Source: Bdellovibrionales bacterium RIFOXYA1_FULL_36_14 (lineage in GTDB: Bacteria; Bdellovibrionota; Bacteriovoracia; Bacteriovoracales; Bacteriovoracaceae). From it: DNA of 64,000 bases. The DNA lies in assembly GCA_001769975.1 (NCBI GenBank), contig MEPW01000054.1, forward strand, positions 21,099 to 85,098, read 5' to 3'. Each line of letters opens with the position of its first letter. The first letter of the stretch is position 1. The notes beneath the pieces were generated by a model, which did no database searches, had not been told where the DNA came from, and saw only the letters and a program-made list of their open reading frames with translations. Made by a program: the position numbers and the translations under genes. Positions 29,548-38,335 of this stretch are shown here, piece after piece.

Positions 29548-32500
29548 ATTAAATAAATTGATACTTTTATTCTTGCTATTCATCGTGCTCGTTTCAGGAA
29601 TATTTTGGAAAATATTGCAAACAGAGTATCTGGGAAGCTTATTTTCTCAAAAAATTTCTTCTGAGCTGATGGACAAATATCGTATGAGTGTTAAGTTTAG
29701 TAAAATCAGCATTAACGTTTTTCCACCTTCGATATTGATGAAAGACGTCGAGATTAATAATTCCGACGAAATGAAAGAAATGAATCTAAGCATGCTTGTC
29801 GGAGAAATATATGTATATATAGGCTTAATTAATCTATTGTCGAATAAAGTTATAATTGAAAAAATTAAGTTAAATGATGGAAAAATAAAACTTCGCTTAG
29901 ATGAGTCAGCTCAAAACAATTCTGAAGATTTTACTAAAATAAATATTTCAAATTTTTTCGAAAAAAATATTTTTACTTTTTTTAAAAATCTTCCGGTTAT
30001 TATAAAAAAAATTGAAATTGTCAGTACTTCAATTGAGTTGAATAATCGAAGTGTCTGGATAGAAGAGTTCGTGTTGAAATTAGGTAAAAATATTTTAAGC
30101 TTGATTGCTAATTTTGAAAATATTTCAATAGATAGCATATCGGGTGTTAAACTTGAAAAAGTTGATAGTTTTAATCTAAAGGTTGATTATTCTCTGGGAA
30201 AACTGTCAGTTAAGGAATTAAAAATTTATAAAAATTATGAGAGATATGAACTTGGTGGGGAATTTTATAATGATTTAGAGTTTTTAAGTTTTGATGGTAC
30301 TTTGCATGTAGAAGGAAAGATTCAAGATTTATTAAATCGATTGAGGGTGAATTCACACAACGATATTGAAGGGGATGTAGAGCTTGATGTGCATTTTAGT
30401 AAATCAATATTAGATCCTAGCGTTGAGTTTTCATTGTCTGTAAATAATTTTATAAGCCCGTGGGCTAAATTGGAAAGAGTTAACTTAGAAGGTAAAAAAG
30501 ATAATAGTTTGCTTATTATTAACAAAATGTTTTGTGAGGATAAATTGGGAAAATTATCGCTAGCAAATTCATTTGCCATATATGATATCAAAAATAAAAA
30601 GAATATAGATAATAAAATAGTCGTCAATGCTCAAAATTTACACACGAATACTGCCCTTTATATTGTGAAAGAAAATCTAGATAAACTTAAAGGCTATATG
30701 AACGGAAGTGTGGAAGTGGAATTATCAAAAGATTTAAAAACGCTATCATTTAGGCCTCTTGATGGTTTTTACATATCTGAATTATTGCTGTTGGGACAAA
30801 CTAATCCAATTATAAAAAATGCAAAAGTATATCTTGAAACTGGGAGTTTTGATGTTGGTTTAAATGGTGAGGGCGTGGTAGATATAAATACTATAGTAAA
30901 ATTTAAAAATACTTCATTGCCGGTTAAAGGTACCATAGCTAATTCAATTGATTTAGAAGTGATCGATGGGGAAATTGATTTCAAGGAATTTGGTCCTATT
31001 GCAGGATTTCCCTTGAAAGGAAATGGCGATATCGATTTTAAAATAAATGGCGATAGCAAAAGTGTGATTTTTGATTTTAATATCGGATTATCAGAAGTGG
31101 TGGTGAATGACTATAACTTGGGAATTGTGGTAGGAAAAGTTAAACTTAATCTTAATAATTTACTATTATCAATAGATGCCAAAAACTGTAAATATCAATC
31201 AGTTCTGTATTCCGCCAAAGGTGATATTGATATTAGAAATCAAGGGGATTTAGATTTAGTGGTTGATGTTCAAACCGGTGGGGCAGCCGATTTGTTCAAA
31301 ATGATTTATCCTCTGACTCAAGGTATGAAAAACAATATTTTGCAATCAATAAATTTTGTAATGGGATCTAAAATTCAGATAAAAGGGAAGCCCGATGGTG
31401 ATAATTTAAATATTGTTGGCGCAATCAAGGGAAAAAACTTGCAATTTTTCACTGAAGAATTTGAAAAATTCAACCTTGATTTGGTCTTAAAAGATAACAT
31501 CATTCAGATCAAGAATTTTGTAATAAAAAAACATAGTTCATTTATAGACGGAAGATTTTCTTATGACCTGACTAATAATTTTATTGATTATGAAATAAAG
31601 CTGGCGAATTTGAAATTAAAAGATTTGAATATTTATAATGCTCTAAATCTGGGTTACGACGGGCAGGTCGATAGTACTTTTTATGGCAGTGGTTCAATGG
31701 ATGAATTGATAACCAGGTGTTCATTGATCATGTCTAATGCTTATATTGGTGATTTAGCTGTTAAAGGAACATCCATAAATATTTATTCCAATGGTAAAAG
31801 TTGGTATGTTAATGGGGAGGTTTTGGGTGATACTATTAAGTTGGATTCTTTTATAAATTTTGATAACACATCTAAAATAATGCCTCAGCCTTCTTACGTT
31901 AATCTAGATATTAAAACTAATAAAGTTAAAGAACTGGCAGGTATTTTGTCCGATCACAATATCAAAGATACCACGCTAGGAGGAGTAATTGAGGGCAATC
32001 TGCGCTCAACATTTAATATATTTGATTTGGAAAAATTAAATATTGCTTTAAACATAATAAAACTTAACTTATCAAAGGCAGGGAAACTTTACCGTATTCA
32101 AGCCGACAAAAACCAAATAATTATTAATAAAGGAAATATTGAAAAATGGGATATAGTAGTTGGCGGTGACAATGAATGGCTTAAGTCAAGCGGAACAGGA
32201 GACCAAAATCGAGGAGTTAAAATTCATACAGAATATCAAATCGATGCTGGTTTACTCGAGATGTTGTCTCGCAAGATTAAGAAAGCAGAAGGAAAAGTCA
32301 GGGGTAATGCCGAGTTGCTAGTTAATAAAAATGGACACGACTTGATTGTGATGTCTTCAGGCAAGGGTTTGGCAATCAAGATTGATGGATTACCTGGAAT
32401 GTTTGAAAAATTGAATTTTAATATTTTGCTAGAAAAAAATATTTTAGAATTAAAAAAACTTGAGAGCGTATATGGGGGAGGGAAAGTAAATGCATCCGGT

Positions 32501-33595
32501 GAGATTGTGTTACAAACTCCTTTCCCTAAAGTTAAAATTTGGGGTAAGTTTAATGACACAAATCTTTCCTTGTTGAAAAAAACTAACTTAACTGCTTCCG
32601 GGGAATTTGCTTTAACTGGTTCTCAACTACCATATTTACTGGAAGGAAAGATATTTTTAAGTAAGGCGGATATTTTTGATGAATTAGATGATTTGATTAA
32701 AAGTAAAAAAACTGTTTCCAATTCATATGACAGATATTTACCAAGCTTGGAGAATAAACGGAAATTGGTATTTTTAAATTATAAAATTATCATTCAGCCC
32801 ACTACCTTAATTTCAATTAAAAATGCACTTGCAGATGTTAAATTGGATGGCTTTGTTAATATTGATGGTAATTTTGACGACCCAGACATTTCTGGCGAGT
32901 TGAAAATTGCGCCTGCCTCTAGCAGGTTATTTTTCAAGGGTAATGAGTTTTTTATCAACGAAGGACGGATTATTCTGGCAGGGGAAAACATTGGAAGAAA
33001 ACCAGAAATTAATCTTTTAGGCCATGCTAAAGTTAATGAATATGATATCAAGCTGATTATAAATGGAAGTTTAGATAATATTAATATTAATTTAAGTTCT
33101 GAACCCGTTCTTTCTAGAGAAGATATAATATCATTGCTTGCGCTGGGATTCACCACAGAAACTTCAAAAAATTTACAACAGGGAGATCGCCAGGCAATGA
33201 CCTCGGTCGGCCTTGGAAGTCTACTTGTCGAACAATTAAAAATTAATCAAAGTCTTAATTCTTCGCTTGGTTTGAAACTTAGCATTGTACAGGAGTTTCA
33301 AGATACTGAAAATTCTTTAGTTGGAGGAACTTCTTCATCTGGCGAACATGGGACTACTAAAATAAGATCCGCCACTAAAGTTAAAGTGAAAAAGCAGTTA
33401 GGCAAAAAAGTGGATGCTTCAGTTTCTAGCGTGGTTGGAGGGTCGTTGGGTGAAAAGCAAGAAATGAATTTAAATTATAATTTTAATAAAAATTGGACCC
33501 TGCAAGGAGTGTATGAAATTAAAACAGATCCAGAAATTTCTTCGGAATCAAGTACTTCGGTGGGAGCAGATTTGAAATTGAGGTTATCGTTTTGA
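29519..33595 (+). CDS. TamB-like/AsmA-like (DUF490) translocation protein
   Basis: Signal anchor, very long beta-repeat protein, C-terminal TamB-type 'EPVLSREDIISLLALG...'; directly upstream of an Omp85 gene. Confidence 0.85.
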   Translation: MKLGLKSLNRLNKLILLFLLFIVLVSGIFWKILQTEYLGSLFSQKISSELMDKYRMSVKFSKISINVFPPSILMKDVEINNSDEMKEMNLSMLVGEIYVYIGLINLLSNKVIIEKIKLNDGKIKLRLDESAQNNSEDFTKINISNFFEKNIFTFFKNLPVIIKKIEIVSTSIELNNRSVWIEEFVLKLGKNILSLIANFENISIDSISGVKLEKVDSFNLKVDYSLGKLSVKELKIYKNYERYELGGEFYNDLEFLSFDGTLHVEGKIQDLLNRLRVNSHNDIEGDVELDVHFSKSILDPSVEFSLSVNNFISPWAKLERVNLEGKKDNSLLIINKMFCEDKLGKLSLANSFAIYDIKNKKNIDNKIVVNAQNLHTNTALYIVKENLDKLKGYMNGSVEVELSKDLKTLSFRPLDGFYISELLLLGQTNPIIKNAKVYLETGSFDVGLNGEGVVDINTIVKFKNTSLPVKGTIANSIDLEVIDGEIDFKEFGPIAGFPLKGNGDIDFKINGDSKSVIFDFNIGLSEVVVNDYNLGIVVGKVKLNLNNLLLSIDAKNCKYQSVLYSAKGDIDIRNQGDLDLVVDVQTGGAADLFKMIYPLTQGMKNNILQSINFVMGSKIQIKGKPDGDNLNIVGAIKGKNLQFFTEEFEKFNLDLVLKDNIIQIKNFVIKKHSSFIDGRFSYDLTNNFIDYEIKLANLKLKDLNIYNALNLGYDGQVDSTFYGSGSMDELITRCSLIMSNAYIGDLAVKGTSINIYSNGKSWYVNGEVLGDTIKLDSFINFDNTSKIMPQPSYVNLDIKTNKVKELAGILSDHNIKDTTLGGVIEGNLRSTFNIFDLEKLNIALNIIKLNLSKAGKLYRIQADKNQIIINKGNIEKWDIVVGGDNEWLKSSGTGDQNRGVKIHTEYQIDAGLLEMLSRKIKKAEGKVRGNAELLVNKNGHDLIVMSSGKGLAIKIDGLPGMFEKLNFNILLEKNILELKKLESVYGGGKVNASGEIVLQTPFPKVKIWGKFNDTNLSLLKKTNLTASGEFALTGSQLPYLLEGKIFLSKADIFDELDDLIKSKKTVSNSYDRYLPSLENKRKLVFLNYKIIIQPTTLISIKNALADVKLDGFVNIDGNFDDPDISGELKIAPASSRLFFKGNEFFINEGRIILAGENIGRKPEINLLGHAKVNEYDIKLIINGSLDNININLSSEPVLSREDIISLLALGFTTETSKNLQQGDRQAMTSVGLGSLLVEQLKINQSLNSSLGLKLSIVQEFQDTENSLVGGTSSSGEHGTTKIRSATKVKVKKQLGKKVDASVSSVVGGSLGEKQEMNLNYNFNKNWTLQGVYEIKTDPEISSESSTSVGADLKLRLSF

Positions 33596-36456
33596 TAAAA
33601 TTATTTATAACAATATTTTTAATTTTTATCAGTGCGTATAGTTATGCTCAAAAAGAATTTTATATTAAAGAGGTTATATTGGAGTGTTCTATTCCCAATG
33701 GATGTGAAAGATATAAAAATCGAATTTATGAATTAAAACAGCAAACATTAGAAATATCCAAAATTCAAGAGAAAACTAAAAACTTCTTGGCAGAAGGCTT
33801 ATTGAATGATTTAAGTTTGCAAATTTTTGAGATTAATGAAAATGAAGCAAAAATCATCATCAAGATGGATCCAAAAAGAAGAGTCGGTAAAATAACAATT
33901 GAATCAAATGTTCAGGATATAAATATTCAACAAATCTATAAAGCTTTTCCCTATAAAATGGATGATGTTTTTGACGCACAAACGGGAATAGATGCTAAAA
34001 AGGTATTGGAGAGTTATTTGTTACAGAAAAAAATAATTGTTGAAAAAATTACAATTACAAATTCGTATTATCGAGACAGGATTGATTTTAATATTCAATT
34101 AAACATAAAGAAAGTTATACGAGTTTTAGATATTACCATTAATTGTCAAGACAGTTTGATTAAAAAGAAGATCACCACATCATTTCATAAATTTAAAAAA
34201 GGCATATATGATCTGTCGGAAATAAAAATTGAATTAGAACAAATTATCAATGATTTTAAAAATAATGGTTATTACAATTTTCAAGCAGCGATAAGCGAAT
34301 ATTTTTCAGAAAGCGGGGATGTCAAAATTGTTTTATCTGTGGAAGCTGGTGAAATAATCAATTTTCATCTTCAAGGAAACTATATTCTTGATCGCCGAGA
34401 AGTTCTTGGTTTTATCAAATCTTTTGTAAGAAGCAACCAGGGTAAATTTACTTTTACAGAGCTTGAAAGAATGATTAACGAAAAGTACGAAGAATATGGA
34501 GTTTATAATACAAATGTCAAAACGAGAAATCAGACTGGCGTAAATAAACTGGGTAGAAAGTATACCAACTACTATCTCAAAATCAACGAAGGTAAAAAAG
34601 TTCCAATATTAACTTTTACATATTATGGAAACGAAAAATGGAGTGACCAAAAACTTAAAAAATTATATGAAAAAAAGGCAACCGCTATGGCGAGTCGAGG
34701 ATATGTTGATCGGAACTATCTTCAACAATTTAGTAATATTATCAAAGATGGTTATCTTAGAGAGGGCTACGTTTTTGCGGAAGTGACTGATCCGAAAGTG
34801 GTTTTTGCTGATAACTATCAAAGCGCAGGTGTAGAATATATCATTCGAGAAAAGCAGCAAGTTACGCTAGAAAAAATAAATCTCAATAATTTAGATACAG
34901 ATTTGGCTTTGAAGATTAAAGAAACTTTAATTAATAAGGCAGGTACCCCAGTTAATTTGGTTGAATTGCAAACTGACTTGCAAACAGTTTTAAATAAAGT
35001 TAGAAATGAGGGTTATTATTTTGCCGATATTGTTAATGTCGATGATCCAAAACTGCTTCAATTTGACCTTTCGCAAACTTCTGCCATCCTAAATATTGAT
35101 GTGAAAACTGGTAAAAAACTCATTTTTCACGAAGTAGTCGTGTCGGGAAATATTACTACTAAATCCGAAGTTATTTTACGTGAAGTTAATTTGAAAAAAG
35201 GAGATTTAATAAATAATGAGGTTATAGAAAAAATAAAAGATTATCTTTTGTCTACCGGATTATTTTCTAGTATTAAAATTTCGCCAGTCATTCAAATGCG
35301 TAAGGAAGATTCTGAGTTATATTACACTAACTTGTTTATTGAAATTCGCGAGAGAGATTTTGGTGCTTTAGAAGTAGCCCCTGGATATCGTACAGATATA
35401 GGCGTAAAACTAGCTACTTCAGTTACCTATAATAATTTATGGGGAATGAATAGGGCCTTAAGTTTAAAATTAGAAACCAACCAACGCTTAGATTTTGATA
35501 GTTTTGATGATAGAAGAAAACAGGAAGAAAAAAGGTTGTTTGAGTACAATGCTAAGCTGGGATATGAGGAACCTTATATGTTCAGCCTTCCTATTGCATT
35601 TGATGGTGAAGTCTCTCAGGTAAGGAGAAGGTATTATTCTTTCGATGCAGATATTTCTAGGATATCTACGCTTTTTACAAAACTGTTTTTTTCCCGAAAA
35701 TTGTCCACTTCATTACGTTATAAATTGGAAGAGATAAAACCGTTTGATGTAACTGATTTAAAAGATCAAGATGATTATAGAATAGGTAGTATTACTCCTG
35801 TTGTTACTCTGGATTTTCGTGATCGAAACATAAATCCTCGGAAAGGATCTCACTTAATGTTGTCATGTGAATATGCTCATCCAGCATTTTTGTCACAAAA
35901 AACTAGCGAACTTGAAATTAACTTTATGAAAATGGTAAGTAGAAATAAATTTTATTATACTATAGGTGAGGTTACCATTGCTGCTTTTATATCTATGGGA
36001 TTTCAACAAAATTTAGCATCTGATACGGATAAGATCATTGCCTCTGAAGGTCGTGCCCGAGGCTTTATCCCAAGTCGAGAAGTTTTTCGTTTGGATGGTA
36101 CAGATACAGTTAGGGGATTTGATGATACAGAAATAAATCGCTTAAATGATCCCCAGGATTTAGATATTGCAGAATATGTAGTTGGAAATAAAGCATTTTT
36201 TGCAAATTACAAAATTGAGCCAAGATTTGTCGTCGCAGAAAATATAATGGTGGGAACTTTTTTTGATGCTGGACGGGTTTATGTAAATCGCTTTGATCCA
36301 TTAAAAGTGCGTACCGCCGTAGGGCTTAGTTTGAAAATATTGACTCCAGTTGGAACGTTAGACTTTGACTATGGGGTAAAACTAAAAAGAGAAAGCTATT
36401 CAGATGGTGAGCGAGATAGCTTTGGTAGATTTCATCTTTCAATTGGATATTTTTAA
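33592..36456 (+). CDS. Omp85-family outer membrane protein (BamA/TamA-like)
   Basis: POTRA repeats, 'VAPGYRTDIGVKLATSVTYNNLWGMNRALSL', 'VRGFDDTEINRL', C-terminal 'GRFHLSIGYF' beta signal. Confidence 0.9.
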   Translation: MIKLFITIFLIFISAYSYAQKEFYIKEVILECSIPNGCERYKNRIYELKQQTLEISKIQEKTKNFLAEGLLNDLSLQIFEINENEAKIIIKMDPKRRVGKITIESNVQDINIQQIYKAFPYKMDDVFDAQTGIDAKKVLESYLLQKKIIVEKITITNSYYRDRIDFNIQLNIKKVIRVLDITINCQDSLIKKKITTSFHKFKKGIYDLSEIKIELEQIINDFKNNGYYNFQAAISEYFSESGDVKIVLSVEAGEIINFHLQGNYILDRREVLGFIKSFVRSNQGKFTFTELERMINEKYEEYGVYNTNVKTRNQTGVNKLGRKYTNYYLKINEGKKVPILTFTYYGNEKWSDQKLKKLYEKKATAMASRGYVDRNYLQQFSNIIKDGYLREGYVFAEVTDPKVVFADNYQSAGVEYIIREKQQVTLEKINLNNLDTDLALKIKETLINKAGTPVNLVELQTDLQTVLNKVRNEGYYFADIVNVDDPKLLQFDLSQTSAILNIDVKTGKKLIFHEVVVSGNITTKSEVILREVNLKKGDLINNEVIEKIKDYLLSTGLFSSIKISPVIQMRKEDSELYYTNLFIEIRERDFGALEVAPGYRTDIGVKLATSVTYNNLWGMNRALSLKLETNQRLDFDSFDDRRKQEEKRLFEYNAKLGYEEPYMFSLPIAFDGEVSQVRRRYYSFDADISRISTLFTKLFFSRKLSTSLRYKLEEIKPFDVTDLKDQDDYRIGSITPVVTLDFRDRNINPRKGSHLMLSCEYAHPAFLSQKTSELEINFMKMVSRNKFYYTIGEVTIAAFISMGFQQNLASDTDKIIASEGRARGFIPSREVFRLDGTDTVRGFDDTEINRLNDPQDLDIAEYVVGNKAFFANYKIEPRFVVAENIMVGTFFDAGRVYVNRFDPLKVRTAVGLSLKILTPVGTLDFDYGVKLKRESYSDGERDSFGRFHLSIGYF

Positions 36457-36486
36457 TGATTTTATAATGAAAATTCTTTAGGGTGC

Positions 36487-36515
36487 TTGACTTGTTGGCC
36501 AATATTACCTATAAG
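36487..36515 (+). promoter_or_regulatory. Sigma70-type promoter for rplM-rpsI: TTGACT-N17-TATAAG
   Basis: Near-consensus -35 and -10 hexamers with 17-bp spacer upstream of rplM. Confidence 0.75.
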
Positions 36516-36532
36516 AAAAGTCATTACGGATC

Positions 36533-36558
36533 AATTTATTTGTTTTTGTAAATAAATT
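36533..36558 (+). promoter_or_regulatory. Leader hairpin AATTTATTT-GTTTTTGT-AAATAAATT upstream of rplM
   Basis: Perfect 9-bp inverted repeat with 8-nt loop between promoter and start codon. Confidence 0.5.
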
Positions 36559-36583
36559 TTGTTTTTCAAAGAGAGTGTTGCTT

Positions 36584-37030
36584 ATGTTTACTCAGAAGTC
36601 TTTTGTTTTGAAACCGGCTGATGCAAATAAGAAATGGTTTCTGGTGGATGGTGAAAATAAAGTTGTTGGTCGTTTGGCTACCGAAGTAGCGGATCTGCTT
36701 CGTGGTAAAAATAGTCCTTGCTATACACCTAATGTTGATTCAGGTGATTACGTAGTAATAGTTAATGCAGAAAAAATTAAACTTACTGGTAATAAAATTG
36801 ATAAAAAGTTGTATTATTGGCATTCCAATTTTATTGGTGGATTAAAACAAAGAACGGCGAAAGAGCAGTTAGTAAAAAATCCTCAGAAAGTAATTATGGA
36901 AGCCGTGAAGGGTATGTTGCCTAAAAATGCTTTAGGAAGAAAACAGTTGAAAAAACTTAAACTGGTAGTTGGTAGTGAACATACTTATCAAGCTCAAAAA
37001 CCAGAAGTTTATGAAATAAAAGAGGGTTAG
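36584..37030 (+). CDS. rplM: 50S ribosomal protein L13
   Basis: 'WFLVDGENKVVGRLATEVADLLRGKNSPCYTPNVDSGDYVVIVNA'; ATG at 36584. Confidence 0.98.
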   Translation: MFTQKSFVLKPADANKKWFLVDGENKVVGRLATEVADLLRGKNSPCYTPNVDSGDYVVIVNAEKIKLTGNKIDKKLYYWHSNFIGGLKQRTAKEQLVKNPQKVIMEAVKGMLPKNALGRKQLKKLKLVVGSEHTYQAQKPEVYEIKEG

Positions 37031-37033
37031 AAT

Positions 37034-37438
37034 ATGTCATCAAAAAGTAAAACGTGGGATGTTTGCGCTGTTGGTAGAAGAAAGTCATCTGTTGCAAGGG
37101 TTTATCTAGCTGAAGGTTCAGGCCAGATCACAATTAACAGAAGAGAGTTAAGAGAGTATTTTACCAAAGGTACAAGTCAATATATTATCAATCAACCCTT
37201 GGCTCTTTTAAAATTAAATAACAAATATGATATTTTAGTGAATGTAAATGGCGGCGGTTTAACTGGTCAAGCTGGTGCTATCAGACTTGGAATTGCACGA
37301 GCTTTAATGAAAGTTGATCCAACTGTGCACAGTGAACTTCGAAAAGCAGGATTCTTAACTAGAGACGCTAGAAAAGTTGAAAGAAAAAAATATGGCTTAT
37401 CTGGTGCAAGAAGAGCGTATCAATTCTCAAAACGTTAA
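37034..37438 (+). CDS. rpsI: 30S ribosomal protein S9
   Basis: '[14 protein letters not shown]', '[28 protein letters not shown]'-type C-terminus. Confidence 0.98.
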   Translation: MSSKSKTWDVCAVGRRKSSVARVYLAEGSGQITINRRELREYFTKGTSQYIINQPLALLKLNNKYDILVNVNGGGLTGQAGAIRLGIARALMKVDPTVHSELRKAGFLTRDARKVERKKYGLSGARRAYQFSKR

Positions 37439-37460
37439 TATTATCTATACAATACTTTAT

Positions 37461-37490
37461 AAAAAAGGGGCTCTCAAGGCCCCTTTTTTT
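37461..37490 (+). terminator. Intrinsic terminator after rpsI
   Basis: AAAAAA-GGGGC-TCTCAAG-GCCCC-TTTTTTT. Confidence 0.9.
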
Positions 37491-37602
37491 ATGTAATCTA
37501 TCCTGCTAAATAAAATAAATTTAATATCCGACGTAAAAGATAAAGTATTTCCACCATTCAACCGAGAAGGACTCTGGATAGTCTTTTGCGGGAGAGCTCT
37601 AT

Positions 37603-38310
37603 ATGAAATACTTCTTTTTCCTTTATTTGTTATTATGTTTTCTTGGTCAAGCTGTTGCCATGAGCTATATGCCGATCCCGTTTGAAAAACAACTGGAGGA
37701 GTCGGATGGTGTCATCGAGGGCATCTATCTATCACATGAGTTCAAAAAAACTAATGATAAAATTGTAACTATTTATACATTTTCAGTAAGCAAGTTTGTA
37801 GGGTTTTCTAGCAACGAAATATATAATCAAAATAATTTTCAGATTCTGATTCCAGGTGGTACTTGGCATAATGAATCATATCATGTCGAAGGAGTTCCAC
37901 ATTTTTCTAAGGATGAACAGGTTGTCTTGTTAATAAAAAAGGCTGAACGAGGGTATCAGTTGACCAATTTGGGATTGGGTAAATACGTCGTTCAAACTGT
38001 TGATAGAAAGAAGGTGATTTCCTCTGCAATATTTGCCAATCATAATCAGCTTAGTAATATCGATTATAATGAGTACATCCGGCTTGTTAATAAAGTATTT
38101 AATAAAAGATTTGCCGGATTTAGTAACGGAAAAAACGTTTATTTACAAAGTGAATTGGTCTTAGAAAAAAAAGCTAACAGAGAACCGGCTGCAATTAATG
38201 AAAAAACGAAAAATAGTGGCAATGATAATTCTATGAACATTTTCTGGATATTGCTTCTTTTGGCCTTGCTTGGTAGTGCCAGTAGAATTTATTCGAAAAA
38301 AAATAAATAA
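37603..38310 (+). CDS. Secreted/membrane-anchored protein, partner of the downstream metalloprotease
   Basis: Signal peptide; 'VEGVPHFSKDEQVVLLIKKAERGYQLTNLGLGKYVV'; C-terminal TM with basic tail. Confidence 0.65.
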   Translation: MKYFFFLYLLLCFLGQAVAMSYMPIPFEKQLEESDGVIEGIYLSHEFKKTNDKIVTIYTFSVSKFVGFSSNEIYNQNNFQILIPGGTWHNESYHVEGVPHFSKDEQVVLLIKKAERGYQLTNLGLGKYVVQTVDRKKVISSAIFANHNQLSNIDYNEYIRLVNKVFNKRFAGFSNGKNVYLQSELVLEKKANREPAAINEKTKNSGNDNSMNIFWILLLLALLGSASRIYSKKNK

Positions 38311-38335
38311 AATAAAAGGACCGGGGATTAATTTT

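Noticed and set aside
37550-37602. Fragments like ACCGAGAAGG, ACTCTGGA and GCGGGAGAG recalling glycine riboswitch pieces
   Set aside because: Order and spacing are wrong for an aptamer and the expected downstream elements would lie in the coding region.
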